Positions 34,945 through 44,670 of a DNA stretch of 64,000 bases are shown here, one piece after another. The notes under the pieces are model-generated. The model was not told where the DNA came from. It made no database searches and saw only the letters and a list, made by a program, of their open reading frames with translations. The position numbers were made by a program, and so were the translations under genes. Source of the DNA: Nostoc sp. 'Peltigera membranacea cyanobiont' N6 (GTDB lineage Bacteria > Cyanobacteriota > Cyanobacteriia > Cyanobacteriales > Nostocaceae); NCBI RefSeq assembly GCF_002949735.1, contig NZ_CP026681.1:3734501-3798500 (forward strand), read 5' to 3'. The number at the start of each line of letters is the position of its first letter. The stretch's first letter is position 1.

Positions 34945-36840
34945 ATGACTTCCGCAGAAAAAGACCCCGAATTTGAAAATCTACTAATTTATCTCAGACA
35001 AAACCGGGGATTTGATTTCACAGGCTACAAGCGCTCGACTTTGATGCGTCGGGTACGCAAGCGGATGCAGTCATTGACTATAGAAAACTTTGAAGAGTAT
35101 TTAGACTACCTAGAAGTCGATCCAGAAGAATTTAATTATCTTTTTAACACCATCCTAATTAACGTTACCGCTTTTTTTCGAGATTCATCAGCTTGGCAAT
35201 ACCTAGCCGAGGAAATACTGCCTAATCTGATTAAAAATAAAAAAACTTCTGACCAAATACGCATCTGGAGCGCTGGCTGTGCTTCTGGGGAAGAAGCTTA
35301 TACCTTGGCAATGTTGATGACTGAAATGTTGGGAGCAGAAAATTTTCGCCAACGAGTGAAAATCTACGCCACAGATGTAGATGAAGATGCTCTCAACCAG
35401 GCTCGTCAAGCTGTTTATTCAGCAAAAGATATCCAAGCTGTGCCAGAAGAATTACGGCAGAAATACTTTGAGATTATCGGAAATCGCTATGTCTTTCGCC
35501 CAGACTTACGCCGCTCAGTAATTTTTGGTCGCCACGATCTGCTTCGGGATGCGCCCATTTCGCGCTTAGATTTGCTGGTGAGTCGCAATACCATGATGTA
35601 TTTTAATTCTGAGACTCAAGGGCGAATTCTAGCCCGATTTCATTTTGCACTTAATGATAATAGCTATCTATTTTTAGGTAAAGCGGAAATGCTATTGATG
35701 CATTCTAATCTGTTTACCCCAATAGACTTAAAAAATCGGATATTTAGTAAAGTATCGTCGATTAATATCCGCGATCGCCTCTTAGTTATGGCAAATTCAG
35801 TAGATGACGAATCTAGCAGCCGTTTGTCTCGACACCTGCGACTGCGAGACATGGGTTTCGACACATCACCAATTGCCCAAATAGTCATTGATATCAATGG
35901 CACTCTGATACTAGTGAACGATCAGGCGCGGACTTTGTTCGCCCTTTCCCCCAAAGATTTAACTCGTCCCTTCCAGGATCTAGAAATTTCCTATCGACCA
36001 GTTGAATTGCGATCGCTAATTGAACGAGCTTATACCGAACGTCGCCCTGTCAGCCTGACAAATGTAGAGCGCTATTTGTCTAACACAGAAACGCAATATC
36101 TGGATGTGCTAATTACGCCTTTGCAAGAAACAGATACCAGTTTTTTAGGTGTTAGCATCGCCTTTCATGATGTCACCCGTTATATTAGACTCCAAGATGC
36201 CCTGCAACGCTCCCAACAGGAATTAGAAACCACCAATGAAGAACTCCAATCTACCAATGAAGAATTAGAAACCACCAACGAAGAGCTTCAATCTACCAAT
36301 GAAGAATTAGAAACCACCAACGAAGAACTCCAATCTACTAATGAAGAATTGGAGACAATGAACGAAGAACTCCAATCTACTAATGAAGAATTGCAGACAA
36401 TTAATAATGAACTGAGCGAGCGCACCACAGAACTCAATCGCACAAATATTTTCCTCGTCTCCATTCTCAAAAGTCTCCAAACGGGAATAGTGGTAATTGA
36501 CAGCAGCTTTAACATCTCAATTTGGAATTACATGGTAGAGGATTTATGGGGCTTGCGGACTGATGAAGTTCTAGGAAAGTCTATCTTCAGCTTAGATATT
36601 GGGCTACCCGTCGAGCAGCTGCGATCGCTCATCCGCGATTCCTTATCTGGTAAAAAACAATTTCAAGAAACGATCCTTGATGCTACCAATCGTCGGGGTA
36701 GACAAATAAAATGTTACCTGGCAATTACTCCCCTCCTTGGCATTGAAATGCACGGAGCCGTTTTGATAATGGCAGATGTAGAGAGAGTCTATAGTATGAT
36801 TTCTAGTCAAGAAATGGAGGAACGGCGGCAGCAAGAATGA
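34945..36840 (+). CDS. cheR: CheR methyltransferase with coiled coil and PAS domains
   Basis: 631 residues. CheR N-terminal helices (about 10-65; KRSTLMRRVRKRMQSL), then the SAM domain with IWSAGCASGEEAYTLAMLMT (about 107-126). SRNTMMYF replaces the usual CRNVLIYF. Next a PAS domain (about 305-415), a coiled coil of repeated ETTNEELQSTNEEL units (about 425-490), and a second PAS (about 505-625). This CheR-PAS layout is common in hybrid sensory proteins where CheB, CheR and a histidine kinase are fused; here they are separate neighbouring genes. Start ATG. Confidence 0.93.
   Translation: MTSAEKDPEFENLLIYLRQNRGFDFTGYKRSTLMRRVRKRMQSLTIENFEEYLDYLEVDPEEFNYLFNTILINVTAFFRDSSAWQYLAEEILPNLIKNKKTSDQIRIWSAGCASGEEAYTLAMLMTEMLGAENFRQRVKIYATDVDEDALNQARQAVYSAKDIQAVPEELRQKYFEIIGNRYVFRPDLRRSVIFGRHDLLRDAPISRLDLLVSRNTMMYFNSETQGRILARFHFALNDNSYLFLGKAEMLLMHSNLFTPIDLKNRIFSKVSSINIRDRLLVMANSVDDESSSRLSRHLRLRDMGFDTSPIAQIVIDINGTLILVNDQARTLFALSPKDLTRPFQDLEISYRPVELRSLIERAYTERRPVSLTNVERYLSNTETQYLDVLITPLQETDTSFLGVSIAFHDVTRYIRLQDALQRSQQELETTNEELQSTNEELETTNEELQSTNEELETTNEELQSTNEELETMNEELQSTNEELQTINNELSERTTELNRTNIFLVSILKSLQTGIVVIDSSFNISIWNYMVEDLWGLRTDEVLGKSIFSLDIGLPVEQLRSLIRDSLSGKKQFQETILDATNRRGRQIKCYLAITPLLGIEMHGAVLIMADVERVYSMISSQEMEERRQQE
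36225..36400 (+). repeat. In-gene 42-base tandem repeat in cheR
   Basis: Four units encoding ETTNEELQSTNEEL are nearly identical at DNA level (gaattagaaaccaccaatga / agaactccaatctaccaatg). The number of units probably varies by slippage, changing the coiled-coil length in 14-residue steps, i.e. two heptads, which preserves register. Confidence 0.85.
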
Positions 36841-37013
36841 AGGGGCAGGGGGCAGGGGGCAGGGGGATAAATCGTTCTGAACTCTTGTTGAGAAAAATGC
36901 TTAAGTGAAAAGTATTATATTTAACTTTTGCTCGTTCTAGTGGCTTTACTGAAGAAGAGGTGAGTTTTTGTGCTGACTTTTTCGGTCAAAGTAATTATTA
37001 GAGAAGATAGTAA

Positions 37014-39092
37014 ATGACAAAAGAAAATTTTAAACAAGCAATTTTCGAGGCGCATCAGCGACTAGAAAAACTCTTGCAGCTTGCAAGCCTTGCGATAGAG
37101 CAATCCATAGAGTCGGACTATCCTATAGAGCTTTTGCAACAAGCGATCGCCGAAATCTCTATTTCTCTGGAAGAGTTACACCAACAAAATGAGGAATTGA
37201 TTGCTACACGCCATTTGGTAGAAGCCGAACGCCAACGTTATTACGATTTATTTAACTTTGCTCCAGATGGTTACTTGGTTACAGATGGTGCTGGAATTAT
37301 CCAGGAAGCTAACCATGCTGCCGCTAACTTATTGAATGTGCGCCAGTCTTACCTGATTGGTAAACCAATGTCTGTGTTTGTGCATCAGACAGAACGGCAG
37401 AAATTTCGTCAAATCATGCTGCAATTGCAACAGCAGGGGCAAGTTAAAAGAGAAGAGTTGCGGATTTATCATAATGAAGGAAGTCTGGATTTTCCGGCAG
37501 AATTAACTGCGATCGCTGTGGAAGACAATCAGGGTAAAACCGGAAACTTGCGCTGGCTATTCAGAGACATTAGCGATCGCCACCAAACACAACAGAAAAT
37601 CCGCGAACAAGCTGCCCTACTAGACATCACAACAGACGCAATGATCGTCCAGGATTTGCATAACCAAATCTTATTCTGGAACCAAGGCGCAGAGAAGATG
37701 TACGGCTGGCAAGTTCAGGAAGCTGAAGGAAACAACGCCTGGGAACTTTTATCTCAAAAAACCTCACCTCTCCTCTCAGAGGCTCTAAAAACTGTTCTTG
37801 AGCGGGGAATGTGGCAGGGAGAATTGCGTAAATTCGCAAAAAATGGTGAAGAACTAATCATTGCTAGCCGATGGACGTTAATGCTTGATGCCGCAAGTTT
37901 GCCTAAATCAATCCTGATTCTTGACACCGATATCACCGAGAAAAAACAACTCGAAACCCAGTTATTGCGTAGTCAACGTTTAGAAAGCTTAGGCATTCTC
38001 GCCAGTGGTATTGCTCACGACCTCAACAATATTCTCACCCCAATGATGGGAATTTCTCAACTGCTGCCCCTAAAATATCCCCATCTTGATGATATTTCGT
38101 TGCAAATGCTGAATATCCTCGAAAGCAATGCCAAACGCGGTAGCGATCTGGTGCGGCAAATTTTGTCATTTACCCGTGGTTCTGAAAAACAAACCACAAT
38201 CGTGCAAGTATCGCAAGTAATAGAAGACATCAAGCAGATAGTCCAACAGACATTTCCCAAATTCATCGACATCAACGTAGACATAACACCAGATATCGGC
38301 ATTGTTTTTGGAGACAGTACCGAACTGCATCAGGTGTTGATGAACTTAGCAATCAATGCTCGTGATGCCATGCCCAATGGCGGTCAACTCTGTATTTCTG
38401 CCACCAAGGTATTCATCGATGAAAAATATGCCAGGATGCACATAGGGGCAACAGTTAATTCTTATGTGAAAATTACGGTTACTGATACTGGAGTTGGCAT
38501 TAACTCAGAAATTATCGATCGGATTTTCGATCCCTTTTTCACCACCAAAGGAGTGGGTAAGGGGACAGGACTGGGTTTATCTATATTAATGGGGATCGTC
38601 AACAGCTACGGCGGTTTTGTGGAAGTAGCCAGTCAGGTAGGAATTGGGACTAAATTTCAAGTATATTTACCAAATCAAGAAGGCAGTACTTCTCAAGTAG
38701 TAGATGAGGTAAAACTGTCAACAGGTCAGGGAGAATTGATTTTAGTTGTTGATGATGAAGTAGCCATCACTGAGATTACCAAAACTACACTAGAAATCTA
38801 TAACTATAGGGTATTGACCGCCCAAAATGGGATTGAGGCCCTGGCCCTCTACACCCAGCATCAAGATGAAATTAGGCTGGTGCTGATGGATATAATGATG
38901 CCATCAATAAGTGGGAAAACAGCCATCCGCACCTTGCAAACCATCAACTCGCAAGTGCCAATTATTGCCATGAGTGGATTAGCTACGGCTGAGGCATTAG
39001 TACAAACTACAGGTGTTGCTATCCAAGGTTTTTTAGGAAAACCTTTCAGTACCAAGCAATTATTGAACTTTGTTCAAAAAATATTCAGTTAA
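37014..39092 (+). CDS. PAS-PAS hybrid histidine kinase with receiver
   Basis: 692 residues. N-terminal coiled coil (1-75), PAS1 (about 75-190), PAS2 (about 200-310), HisKA with SGIAHDLNNILTPM (phospho-acceptor H335), HATPase with NARDAM, DTGVG and GKGTGLGLSI (about 435-555), and C-terminal REC (575-690) with phospho-acceptor D626 in LVLMDIMMP. No membrane segment, so cytosolic. It follows the cheR gene after 170 bases and probably forms the kinase of that block. Confidence 0.93.
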   Translation: MTKENFKQAIFEAHQRLEKLLQLASLAIEQSIESDYPIELLQQAIAEISISLEELHQQNEELIATRHLVEAERQRYYDLFNFAPDGYLVTDGAGIIQEANHAAANLLNVRQSYLIGKPMSVFVHQTERQKFRQIMLQLQQQGQVKREELRIYHNEGSLDFPAELTAIAVEDNQGKTGNLRWLFRDISDRHQTQQKIREQAALLDITTDAMIVQDLHNQILFWNQGAEKMYGWQVQEAEGNNAWELLSQKTSPLLSEALKTVLERGMWQGELRKFAKNGEELIIASRWTLMLDAASLPKSILILDTDITEKKQLETQLLRSQRLESLGILASGIAHDLNNILTPMMGISQLLPLKYPHLDDISLQMLNILESNAKRGSDLVRQILSFTRGSEKQTTIVQVSQVIEDIKQIVQQTFPKFIDINVDITPDIGIVFGDSTELHQVLMNLAINARDAMPNGGQLCISATKVFIDEKYARMHIGATVNSYVKITVTDTGVGINSEIIDRIFDPFFTTKGVGKGTGLGLSILMGIVNSYGGFVEVASQVGIGTKFQVYLPNQEGSTSQVVDEVKLSTGQGELILVVDDEVAITEITKTTLEIYNYRVLTAQNGIEALALYTQHQDEIRLVLMDIMMPSISGKTAIRTLQTINSQVPIIAMSGLATAEALVQTTGVAIQGFLGKPFSTKQLLNFVQKIFS

Positions 39093-39146
39093 AATCAATC
39101 TGCTAGACTATTTAGCTAAATTAACATTCTGGAGTTTTGTGACTCT

Positions 39147-39743
39147 GTGCTTACTCAATTACCGACAATCAACGTCCTGAAACAACCCACTAGCTCTGCT
39201 TGGGTTGAACAAGCGATCGCTAACTTAGATATCATCTTACTCGACCACTCCCACTGTGAACGCAAAGCAGCAGGTGTAGCCTTGAATATGATGTTTCGTT
39301 ACCCTTCTAATACTAAAATGGTTCGGGAATTAACTGCGATCGCCCGTGAAGAACTAGAACACTTTGAGCTAGTTAACCAATGGCTAGAACGCCGGAATAT
39401 TCCCTTAGCTCCCTTACAACCGCCTCCTTATGGCGCAGGTTTAAGAGCTACAGTCCGCCCCAAAGAACCTGAGCGATTTCTGGATTCCTTACTAGTCACT
39501 GGTTTAATTGAAGCTCGCTCTCACGAACGCCTGGGACTGTTAGCTGCTCACTGTCCAGAGCCAGAGTTAGCAAAATTTTATCGGGGGTTAATGGCATCCG
39601 AAGCGCGTCATTACGGCATATACTGGGTATTAGCTGCTACTTACTTCGACAGAGAAATAGTCATGCAACGGCTTGATGAATTAGCAATTGTCGAAAGCGA
39701 GTTGCTGGCGACTTTGCATCCAGAACCTAGAATTCACAGTTAG
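39147..39743 (+). CDS. miaE: tRNA 2-methylthio-N6-isopentenyladenosine hydroxylase MiaE
   Basis: 198 residues, starting at GTG. Ferritin-like diiron protein with the ligand helices DHSHCERKAAG, REELEHFELVNQW, EARSHERLGLLAAH and SEARHYGIYWVLA. It hydroxylates the isoprenoid chain of modified A37 in tRNA. The VOC gene follows after 18 bases, so the two are likely co-transcribed. Confidence 0.93.
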   Translation: MLTQLPTINVLKQPTSSAWVEQAIANLDIILLDHSHCERKAAGVALNMMFRYPSNTKMVRELTAIAREELEHFELVNQWLERRNIPLAPLQPPPYGAGLRATVRPKEPERFLDSLLVTGLIEARSHERLGLLAAHCPEPELAKFYRGLMASEARHYGIYWVLAATYFDREIVMQRLDELAIVESELLATLHPEPRIHS

Positions 39744-39761
39744 TAGACTAAGGCAACAGAT

Positions 39762-40166
39762 ATGAAGCTTCAGCTAACACACCTGAGACTACTTGTCTCC
39801 AACTACAAAGATTCTTTTCTGTTCTACCGGGATCTGCTGAAATTTGATGTCGATTGGGGCGATGAAGATAGCGGATATGCTGAGTTTAATACTGGATATC
39901 TCAAGCTAGGTTTGTTCAAAAAAGAATTGATGGCTGAAGTAGTCCCAAGAATCGAACAGCCTTCATACATTGTCAGTCGAGATAAAACAGTCTTGATTTT
40001 CGCAGTCGATAACGTGGATGAGGTTTATGAGCAAGTCAAAAATCATAATGCGATCGTTGTCACTGAACCACAAGATCGCCCAGACTGGGGAATTCGCACG
40101 GCTCATTTTCGCGATCCCGATGGCAATCTCATCGAAATCTACAACAATCTAGGAATTGTTAGTTAA
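39762..40166 (+). CDS. VOC-family (glyoxalase-like) protein
   Basis: 134 residues, two betaalphabetabetabeta modules of the vicinal-oxygen-chelate fold. LTHLRLLVSNYKDSFLFYRD at the start and WGIRTAHFRDPDGNLIEIYN at the end are family hallmarks, with candidate metal ligands H7 and the C-terminal E. The substrate is unknown; the family includes glyoxalases, dioxygenases and resistance proteins. ATG start, downstream of miaE. Confidence 0.88.
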   Translation: MKLQLTHLRLLVSNYKDSFLFYRDLLKFDVDWGDEDSGYAEFNTGYLKLGLFKKELMAEVVPRIEQPSYIVSRDKTVLIFAVDNVDEVYEQVKNHNAIVVTEPQDRPDWGIRTAHFRDPDGNLIEIYNNLGIVS

Positions 40167-40345
40167 AAGTTTAATCTTAGTTTGATTTATTATTACCCAA
40201 TTCATATAAATAGGGGACATATTTGCAATACGTCCCCCTAGAAGTTTTAGGCATTTATAACCTTCTAAATTTTTGGTCATTAAAGCTAGAATAATGTTTA
40301 ATTACAGTTCTAATCAGACTAGCTTCAACTATTCAGGTTCACTGT

Positions 40346-40960
40346 TTATGTAGATGCTGGCTTTTTCTTCACGACTCTATTCATTAAACCAAGAACCAGC
40401 AAACCAAAAATTGCGCCAGGTTCAGGAATAGCAGTTGCAGTCAACTTACCTCCAAGATCCAACCTACAATCGGGGTATGTATTGCATACTTCTGGTGAAA
40501 GGTCATCCTTCAAGAATATCTTAGCCGTTGGTAATCCTTGTTCGGCATTTAGATAAGTATAAAAATCTAAACCTGTCACATCTGTTGCAAAGTCAATTCC
40601 TAAATCAAAACCATTAGTTGCGTCAAAGCTACCAGTTTGTAAAACAGTCTTTGTGACTGGATCGAAGTTGAAATTAAAACTACTATCCGATTGCGGAAAA
40701 TCGTAGTTAAAAGTTTGTAATAAAGTTCCCTGTGGGTTGAAGAAAGAAATACCAAAATTAGTCAGTTGCTCCTTGGTAACAATGCTTCCCAGTAAATTAT
40801 CATCATAGCTGAACTGCCCTTTAGCTGAATAACCTTTATCTCCTCGCCAATCAAGCTCAAAAGAAGCAGCATCAGCATTGGGAGCATTAATTAAACTAGC
40901 CATAGAGCTAAAAGCAACAACAGCTACAGTAGCTTTTATTTGGTTACGAATGCTTTTCAT
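40346..40960 (-). CDS. PEP-CTERM sorting-domain protein
   Basis: 204 residues from the ATG at 40960 (MKSIRNQIKATVAVVAFSSM); a longer frame to TTG 41077 is less credible. Signal peptide ends NAPNADAASF. The body is beta-rich and of unknown fold. The C-terminus has TAIPEPGAIFGLLVLG then a basic tail RVVKKK, the PEP-CTERM signal for exosortase-type sorting to the surface or exopolysaccharide matrix. The conserved Cys pair CNTYPDC may form a disulfide. Function unknown. Confidence 0.85.
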   Translation of the reverse strand: MKSIRNQIKATVAVVAFSSMASLINAPNADAASFELDWRGDKGYSAKGQFSYDDNLLGSIVTKEQLTNFGISFFNPQGTLLQTFNYDFPQSDSSFNFNFDPVTKTVLQTGSFDATNGFDLGIDFATDVTGLDFYTYLNAEQGLPTAKIFLKDDLSPEVCNTYPDCRLDLGGKLTATAIPEPGAIFGLLVLGLMNRVVKKKPAST

Positions 40961-41639
40961 GTTCTTGATATTTGATATCGTAGTTAACTGCAAGATTTTC
41001 ATCAGCATTGCAATCAATACTGATTCTAGAAATCCGGCTTGATTCTTGAAATTACTTGCGTAGGTAGCAAAAGGCAAAACGCAAGATAATTCAGAGCTAA
41101 TAGGCTTAAATTGCTCCTAAAACTAGAAGCTTTAAGGTCTATTACTGACAATAAAAATGGACTTTCTTACCTGATTAATGTCTGAAATATCTTCAGGAAA
41201 ACTGTATCATTTAGATTCAAGTTATCCTTACGTTTTTTCCATAAAAATCTAAAAACATATAACTTATTTTCTGAATGCTAAATTATATTTCTTTGCTTAA
41301 ATTAATCTTTAACTTGTCTTAACCAAATCTCGTTTTATTGCTAACATACAAGTATCTTTATTTTCTAAAATTCAATTTTCTATATTATTTTTTTTACCTT
41401 TTAAAGAAAGCTATTACAACCAAGCTAGCTGCCACCGCAGACTATGTTGATATATAGATAATAGGCTTGGACAAACCCACCTAATATGCATGTTTTTTGC
41501 TTGTTTTAGGAAATTTATATAAAAACTTATCTTTTGTTAACTAACCCTAAATTAAATAAACCATTACCCAAACTTAATCAAAATCAAATATTTTTTATTC
41601 AGCATTATTTGAAGTAACCAAACCATCCTCATGACATTT
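40961..41639. other. Long AT-rich intergenic region
   Basis: No gene or RNA recognised. Probably the promoter region of the PEP-CTERM gene plus residue of the PhoX-like gene whose 5' part is missing. Confidence 0.45.
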
Positions 41640-41641
41640 TC

Positions 41642-42214
41642 AAGGGTAAACCAAAAGTCAACACCAAGACCGGTTTTGTAGTAGGACAGAAGTTGTCTGT
41701 AGATTGGGTGAATATTCCTGACCCCAACCCAACAACTACAGATAATGTCAGATTGCAAGGCTTCGACTTAGGTGCAGCCCAGTTTAGCCGTGGGGAAGGC
41801 ATCTATTATGAGGATAACAAGGGTAAGAAAGGCAACAATGGCAAAGGTGAATTTTATTTTACCGCTACAGATGGTGGCCCTGTAGGTGGTGGTCAGGTCT
41901 GGCGCTACATTCCAAGTGAAGAGACAATTGAATTGTTTGTCGAGTCTCAATCTAAAAATGAACTCGACATGCCCGATAACATAGTTGTGGCCCCTTTTGG
42001 CGATCTGATTCTCTGCGAAGATGGGGATGGTGAAAATTTCTTAAGAGGTGTGACTCCTGACGGCGAACTTTATAATTTCGCACGTAACGCTTTAAATGAT
42101 AGTGAGTTTGCTGGAGCCTGCTTCTCTCCTGATGGTCACACTTTGTTCGTTAACATTCAAACCCCTGGTATTACTTTAGCTATTTGGGGCCCTTGGAATA
42201 GTAATAGAGGCTGA
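41642..42214 (+). pseudogene. C-terminal fragment of a PhoX/DUF839-type phosphatase
   Basis: The frame is open from about 41642, without a start codon, to the stop at 42214. It encodes the end of a PhoX-like beta propeller: GAAQFSRGEGIYYEDNKG, then GEFYFTATDGGPVGGGQVWR, DNIVVAPFGDLILCEDG and the typical C-terminus FVNIQTPGITLAIWGPW. Full proteins have over 600 residues, so two thirds are lost. The first in-frame start is a TTG at 41693. No signal peptide. Confidence 0.75.
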
Positions 42215-42237
42215 TTTTAATTGTAGTAATATCAACG

Positions 42238-42268
42238 TCAGCGTAGGCGTAGCCCGCCGCAGGTATCG
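42238..42268. repeat. Dispersed Nostoc GC-rich repeat
   Basis: The string gcgtaggcgtagcccgccgc is one of the dispersed motifs that recur in this window in variant form (about 4502, 32891 and 59322: gcgtag-cgaagccc, gtagcgtctc). It is not protein coding here. Confidence 0.6.
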
Positions 42269-42450
42269 CTACTATATCGCTGAATTATCCATCGTAAAGA
42301 GACAAGGGGAGGGGAAAATAATTCCCCTTCCCTTGTCCCTTGATTGACACTTTGAGAGTACTGTCTGAAACAGACTCTGCAAGAATTGCTATTTGCTGAG
42401 TAAATTGGGATATAGAACCAGAAAATTTTCTGTGTAAACTTGACCAGCAA

Positions 42451-42948
42451 ATGGTAATGAAAAACTATTATCAAGATTTTATAATTCGTGATTGGGTCGC
42501 AAGCGATCGCACAAGAGCCGCCGAAGTCATCAGTTATGTATTATCAGAATACGGTCTGGCTTGGGAACCAAAGGGCGCTGACCGAGATGTGCTGCGAGTA
42601 GAGGAATTTTATTTAGCTACTGGGGGAGAGTTTTGGGTAATTGAACACCAAAGCCAGTTAGTCGGTACTGGGGCATACTACCCCATACACCGAGGCAAAA
42701 AAGCTGTAGAAATCCGCAAAATGTATCTTTTGCCAAGTATTAGGGGTTTGGGATTAGGGAAATATTTGTTACAACAGCTAGAAGCCGCGATCGCAGAGCG
42801 GGGATTTGGGCAAATTTGGATTGAAACCGCCAGCGTTTTGGTGGAAGCAGTCAAGCTGTATGAAAGCAACGGCTACACTCCAGCAACGGGAGTAGAAACA
42901 ACACGCTGCGATCGCGTGTATTTTAAGTCATTGGTCAATGGTCATTAG
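42451..42948 (+). CDS. GNAT-family N-acetyltransferase
   Basis: 165 residues; ATG at 42451 or 42457. The acetyl-CoA pyrophosphate loop is RKMYLLPSIRGLGLGKYLLQ (motif A, RxxGxG). Motif B follows with IWIETASVLVEAVKLYESNG. Motif D/C strand at FWVIEHQSQLVGTGAYYPI. The substrate is unknown. Short tandem tcattgg repeats begin at its stop codon. Confidence 0.88.
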   Translation: MVMKNYYQDFIIRDWVASDRTRAAEVISYVLSEYGLAWEPKGADRDVLRVEEFYLATGGEFWVIEHQSQLVGTGAYYPIHRGKKAVEIRKMYLLPSIRGLGLGKYLLQQLEAAIAERGFGQIWIETASVLVEAVKLYESNGYTPATGVETTRCDRVYFKSLVNGH

Positions 42949-42976
42949 TCATTGGTCATTGGTCATTGGTCATTAG
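42933..42976. repeat. Heptamer repeat (tcattgg)
   Basis: Five or six copies of ggtcatt(g/a) between the GNAT and comF genes, overlapping the 3' end of the former. Confidence 0.85.
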
Positions 42977-42993
42977 TTAAGAACAAAGGACAA

Positions 42994-43671
42994 ATGCACA
43001 CTTGGATTAAAAATCTTACAGGCTTACTCAATCTTTTTCTCCAATCCCATTGCCCCCTATGTCAACGCGCAACTTCGCAAGAATTTTGTCAGAACTGCAC
43101 CAGACAACTGCAAAAATGTCAACGGAAAGACCCAATTTCTCTATGGAAAGAGCCAATACCAGTATTTGGCTGGGGGGAGTATGGTGGCCCGGTGAAACGA
43201 GCGATCGCAGCGATGAAATACGAAAATCAACCCCAAATAGCTCGTCCTCTGGGTCAATGGTTAGGAGAAGCATGGTTGTTAAATTCACCAAGGGGAGATA
43301 GCCAGCCTGTGGTAGTTCCCATTCCAATGCACCCTAGCAAGCAAAAACAACGTAAATACAATCAAGCTGCACTAATAGCACAAAGCTTCTGCGAAGTAAC
43401 TGGATTAAAATTGAAACTAAACGGTTTAGCCAGAGTGCGAGAAACTGAAGCGCAATTTGGTTTATCGGTATCTAAACGAGAAAAAAACCTGGCTCAAGCT
43501 TTTGCTGTTGGGCAAGAATTTCGCGATCGCCCCCCAAATGTTCCAGTACTGTTAGTGGACGACATTTATACTACTGGTGCTACTGCCAGGTCTGCTGTAC
43601 AAGCACTTCGTCAGTATGGAATAGTGGTCTTAGGATTAGTAGCAGTAGCCACTGCTGTCAAAGACGGATAA
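42994..43671 (+). CDS. ComF-family phosphoribosyltransferase-like protein
   Basis: 225 residues from the ATG at 42994; the longer frame includes the tandem repeat and is rejected. An N-terminal double zinc-ribbon CPLCQ...CQNC is followed by the PRTase fold with PIPMHPSKQKQRKYNQAALI and the PRPP loop VPVLLVDDIYTTGATARSA. ComF proteins act in DNA uptake in competent bacteria; many cyanobacteria keep one such gene. Confidence 0.92.
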   Translation: MHTWIKNLTGLLNLFLQSHCPLCQRATSQEFCQNCTRQLQKCQRKDPISLWKEPIPVFGWGEYGGPVKRAIAAMKYENQPQIARPLGQWLGEAWLLNSPRGDSQPVVVPIPMHPSKQKQRKYNQAALIAQSFCEVTGLKLKLNGLARVRETEAQFGLSVSKREKNLAQAFAVGQEFRDRPPNVPVLLVDDIYTTGATARSAVQALRQYGIVVLGLVAVATAVKDG

Positions 43672-43758
43672 ATCCCGAATTAATGGGCTAAATTGAACAT
43701 ATAAGCGTATAAGTTGACCGAATTACTCTATTTTTGTGGAAAAAATTGCTTGAAATGT

Positions 43759-44214
43759 ATGAATAAAGTTTTTGCGGCGGGTTTAAAACAACTCATGATT
43801 ATTCCTGCCACATTGCTGGCAATAAGTGTAAGTACAAGTACAGCTTTTGCTCAAAATAAGTTGTATAGTCCAATTCCTTTATCTAACAGTACTGAAATTA
43901 CTGATAGCCTCTCAGATAAAGACATTCCCACAGGTCAAGGTGGGTTTGCTCGTGATTATACTGTGAAGTTACAAAAAGGCGATAATTTAGCAGTTGACCT
44001 GTCATCTGAAAACTTTGACAGCATCATCACACTGCTAGCACCTGATGGTTCGACTCTGGCAGAAAATGATGATGGCCCTGATGGTACTAGCAATTCCTTA
44101 CTATTTACCCGCATCGTAGAGACAGGGAATTATGTTATTCGTGTCCGGTCTTTTGGAGAAACTGGGGTTGGGGCTTTTAAGCTCAAGGTGACAAAGCTAC
44201 AACCGATTAAATGA
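43759..44214 (+). CDS. Secreted PPC-domain protein
   Basis: 151 residues from the ATG at 43759 (another ATG lies 4 bases earlier out of frame). Signal peptide ends STSTAFAQ. The remaining part is one bacterial pre-peptidase C-terminal (PPC) beta-sandwich: RDYTVKLQKGDNLAVDLSSE, ITLLAPDGSTLAENDDG, and GNYVIRVRSFGETGVGAF. No enzymatic domain. It probably acts outside the cytosol; partner unknown. Confidence 0.85.
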   Translation: MNKVFAAGLKQLMIIPATLLAISVSTSTAFAQNKLYSPIPLSNSTEITDSLSDKDIPTGQGGFARDYTVKLQKGDNLAVDLSSENFDSIITLLAPDGSTLAENDDGPDGTSNSLLFTRIVETGNYVIRVRSFGETGVGAFKLKVTKLQPIK

Positions 44215-44363
44215 ATTTGTCATTTGTCATTTGTCATTGGTCATTGGTTAGGAGTCAGGAATTAAAATTTCTTTTCCTGCTCCTTTATCTCCGCATTTAG
44301 TGAAGTACCCCAACCTGCTTCGCTGAGGTTGGGGCTTCCAACATCATTGAATCAGTGACGGTC

Positions 44364-44573
44364 TTATTCGTCCTCGGAGTTTCCCGTCTCAACCGCCGAA
44401 GCCTCCACTAGCCATCTAGTTTTTGGTCTTACACAGCGTCCACAGGCAGCCGCCCGTCTACCACAGGCAGTTTGATTTTTGTTTCGCACAACACCGCTTG
44501 GATTCACGACAATAGCCAACCAGCTAACAGTGTTCTTTCCCCGATAACCCGATTTGTCTGCGGCAAGTATCTT
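44364..44573 (-). pseudogene. tnpB-like C-terminal remnant
   Basis: About 70 codons open on the minus strand ending at 44364: KILAADKSGYRGKNTVSWLA then NKNQTACGRRAAACGRCVRP, ending VEASAVETGNSEDE. The QTACG motif followed by a variable tail is common at TnpB C-termini. The catalytic core is absent. Recognition is tentative. Confidence 0.45.
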
Positions 44574-44670
44574 ACTACTACTTTGAAGTTAGCCTGTCTG
44601 TTCAATACGGTCGGGAGGGTTAGCAACCATTTCTATAATAACATGGATGTATCCATAGCGGTGATACATC

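Noticed and set aside
41075..41077. TTG start for the PEP-CTERM protein, and similar TTG extensions at 43714, 34091, 31031 and 59920
   Set aside because: In each case an internal ATG gives a better signal peptide or family-like N-terminus.
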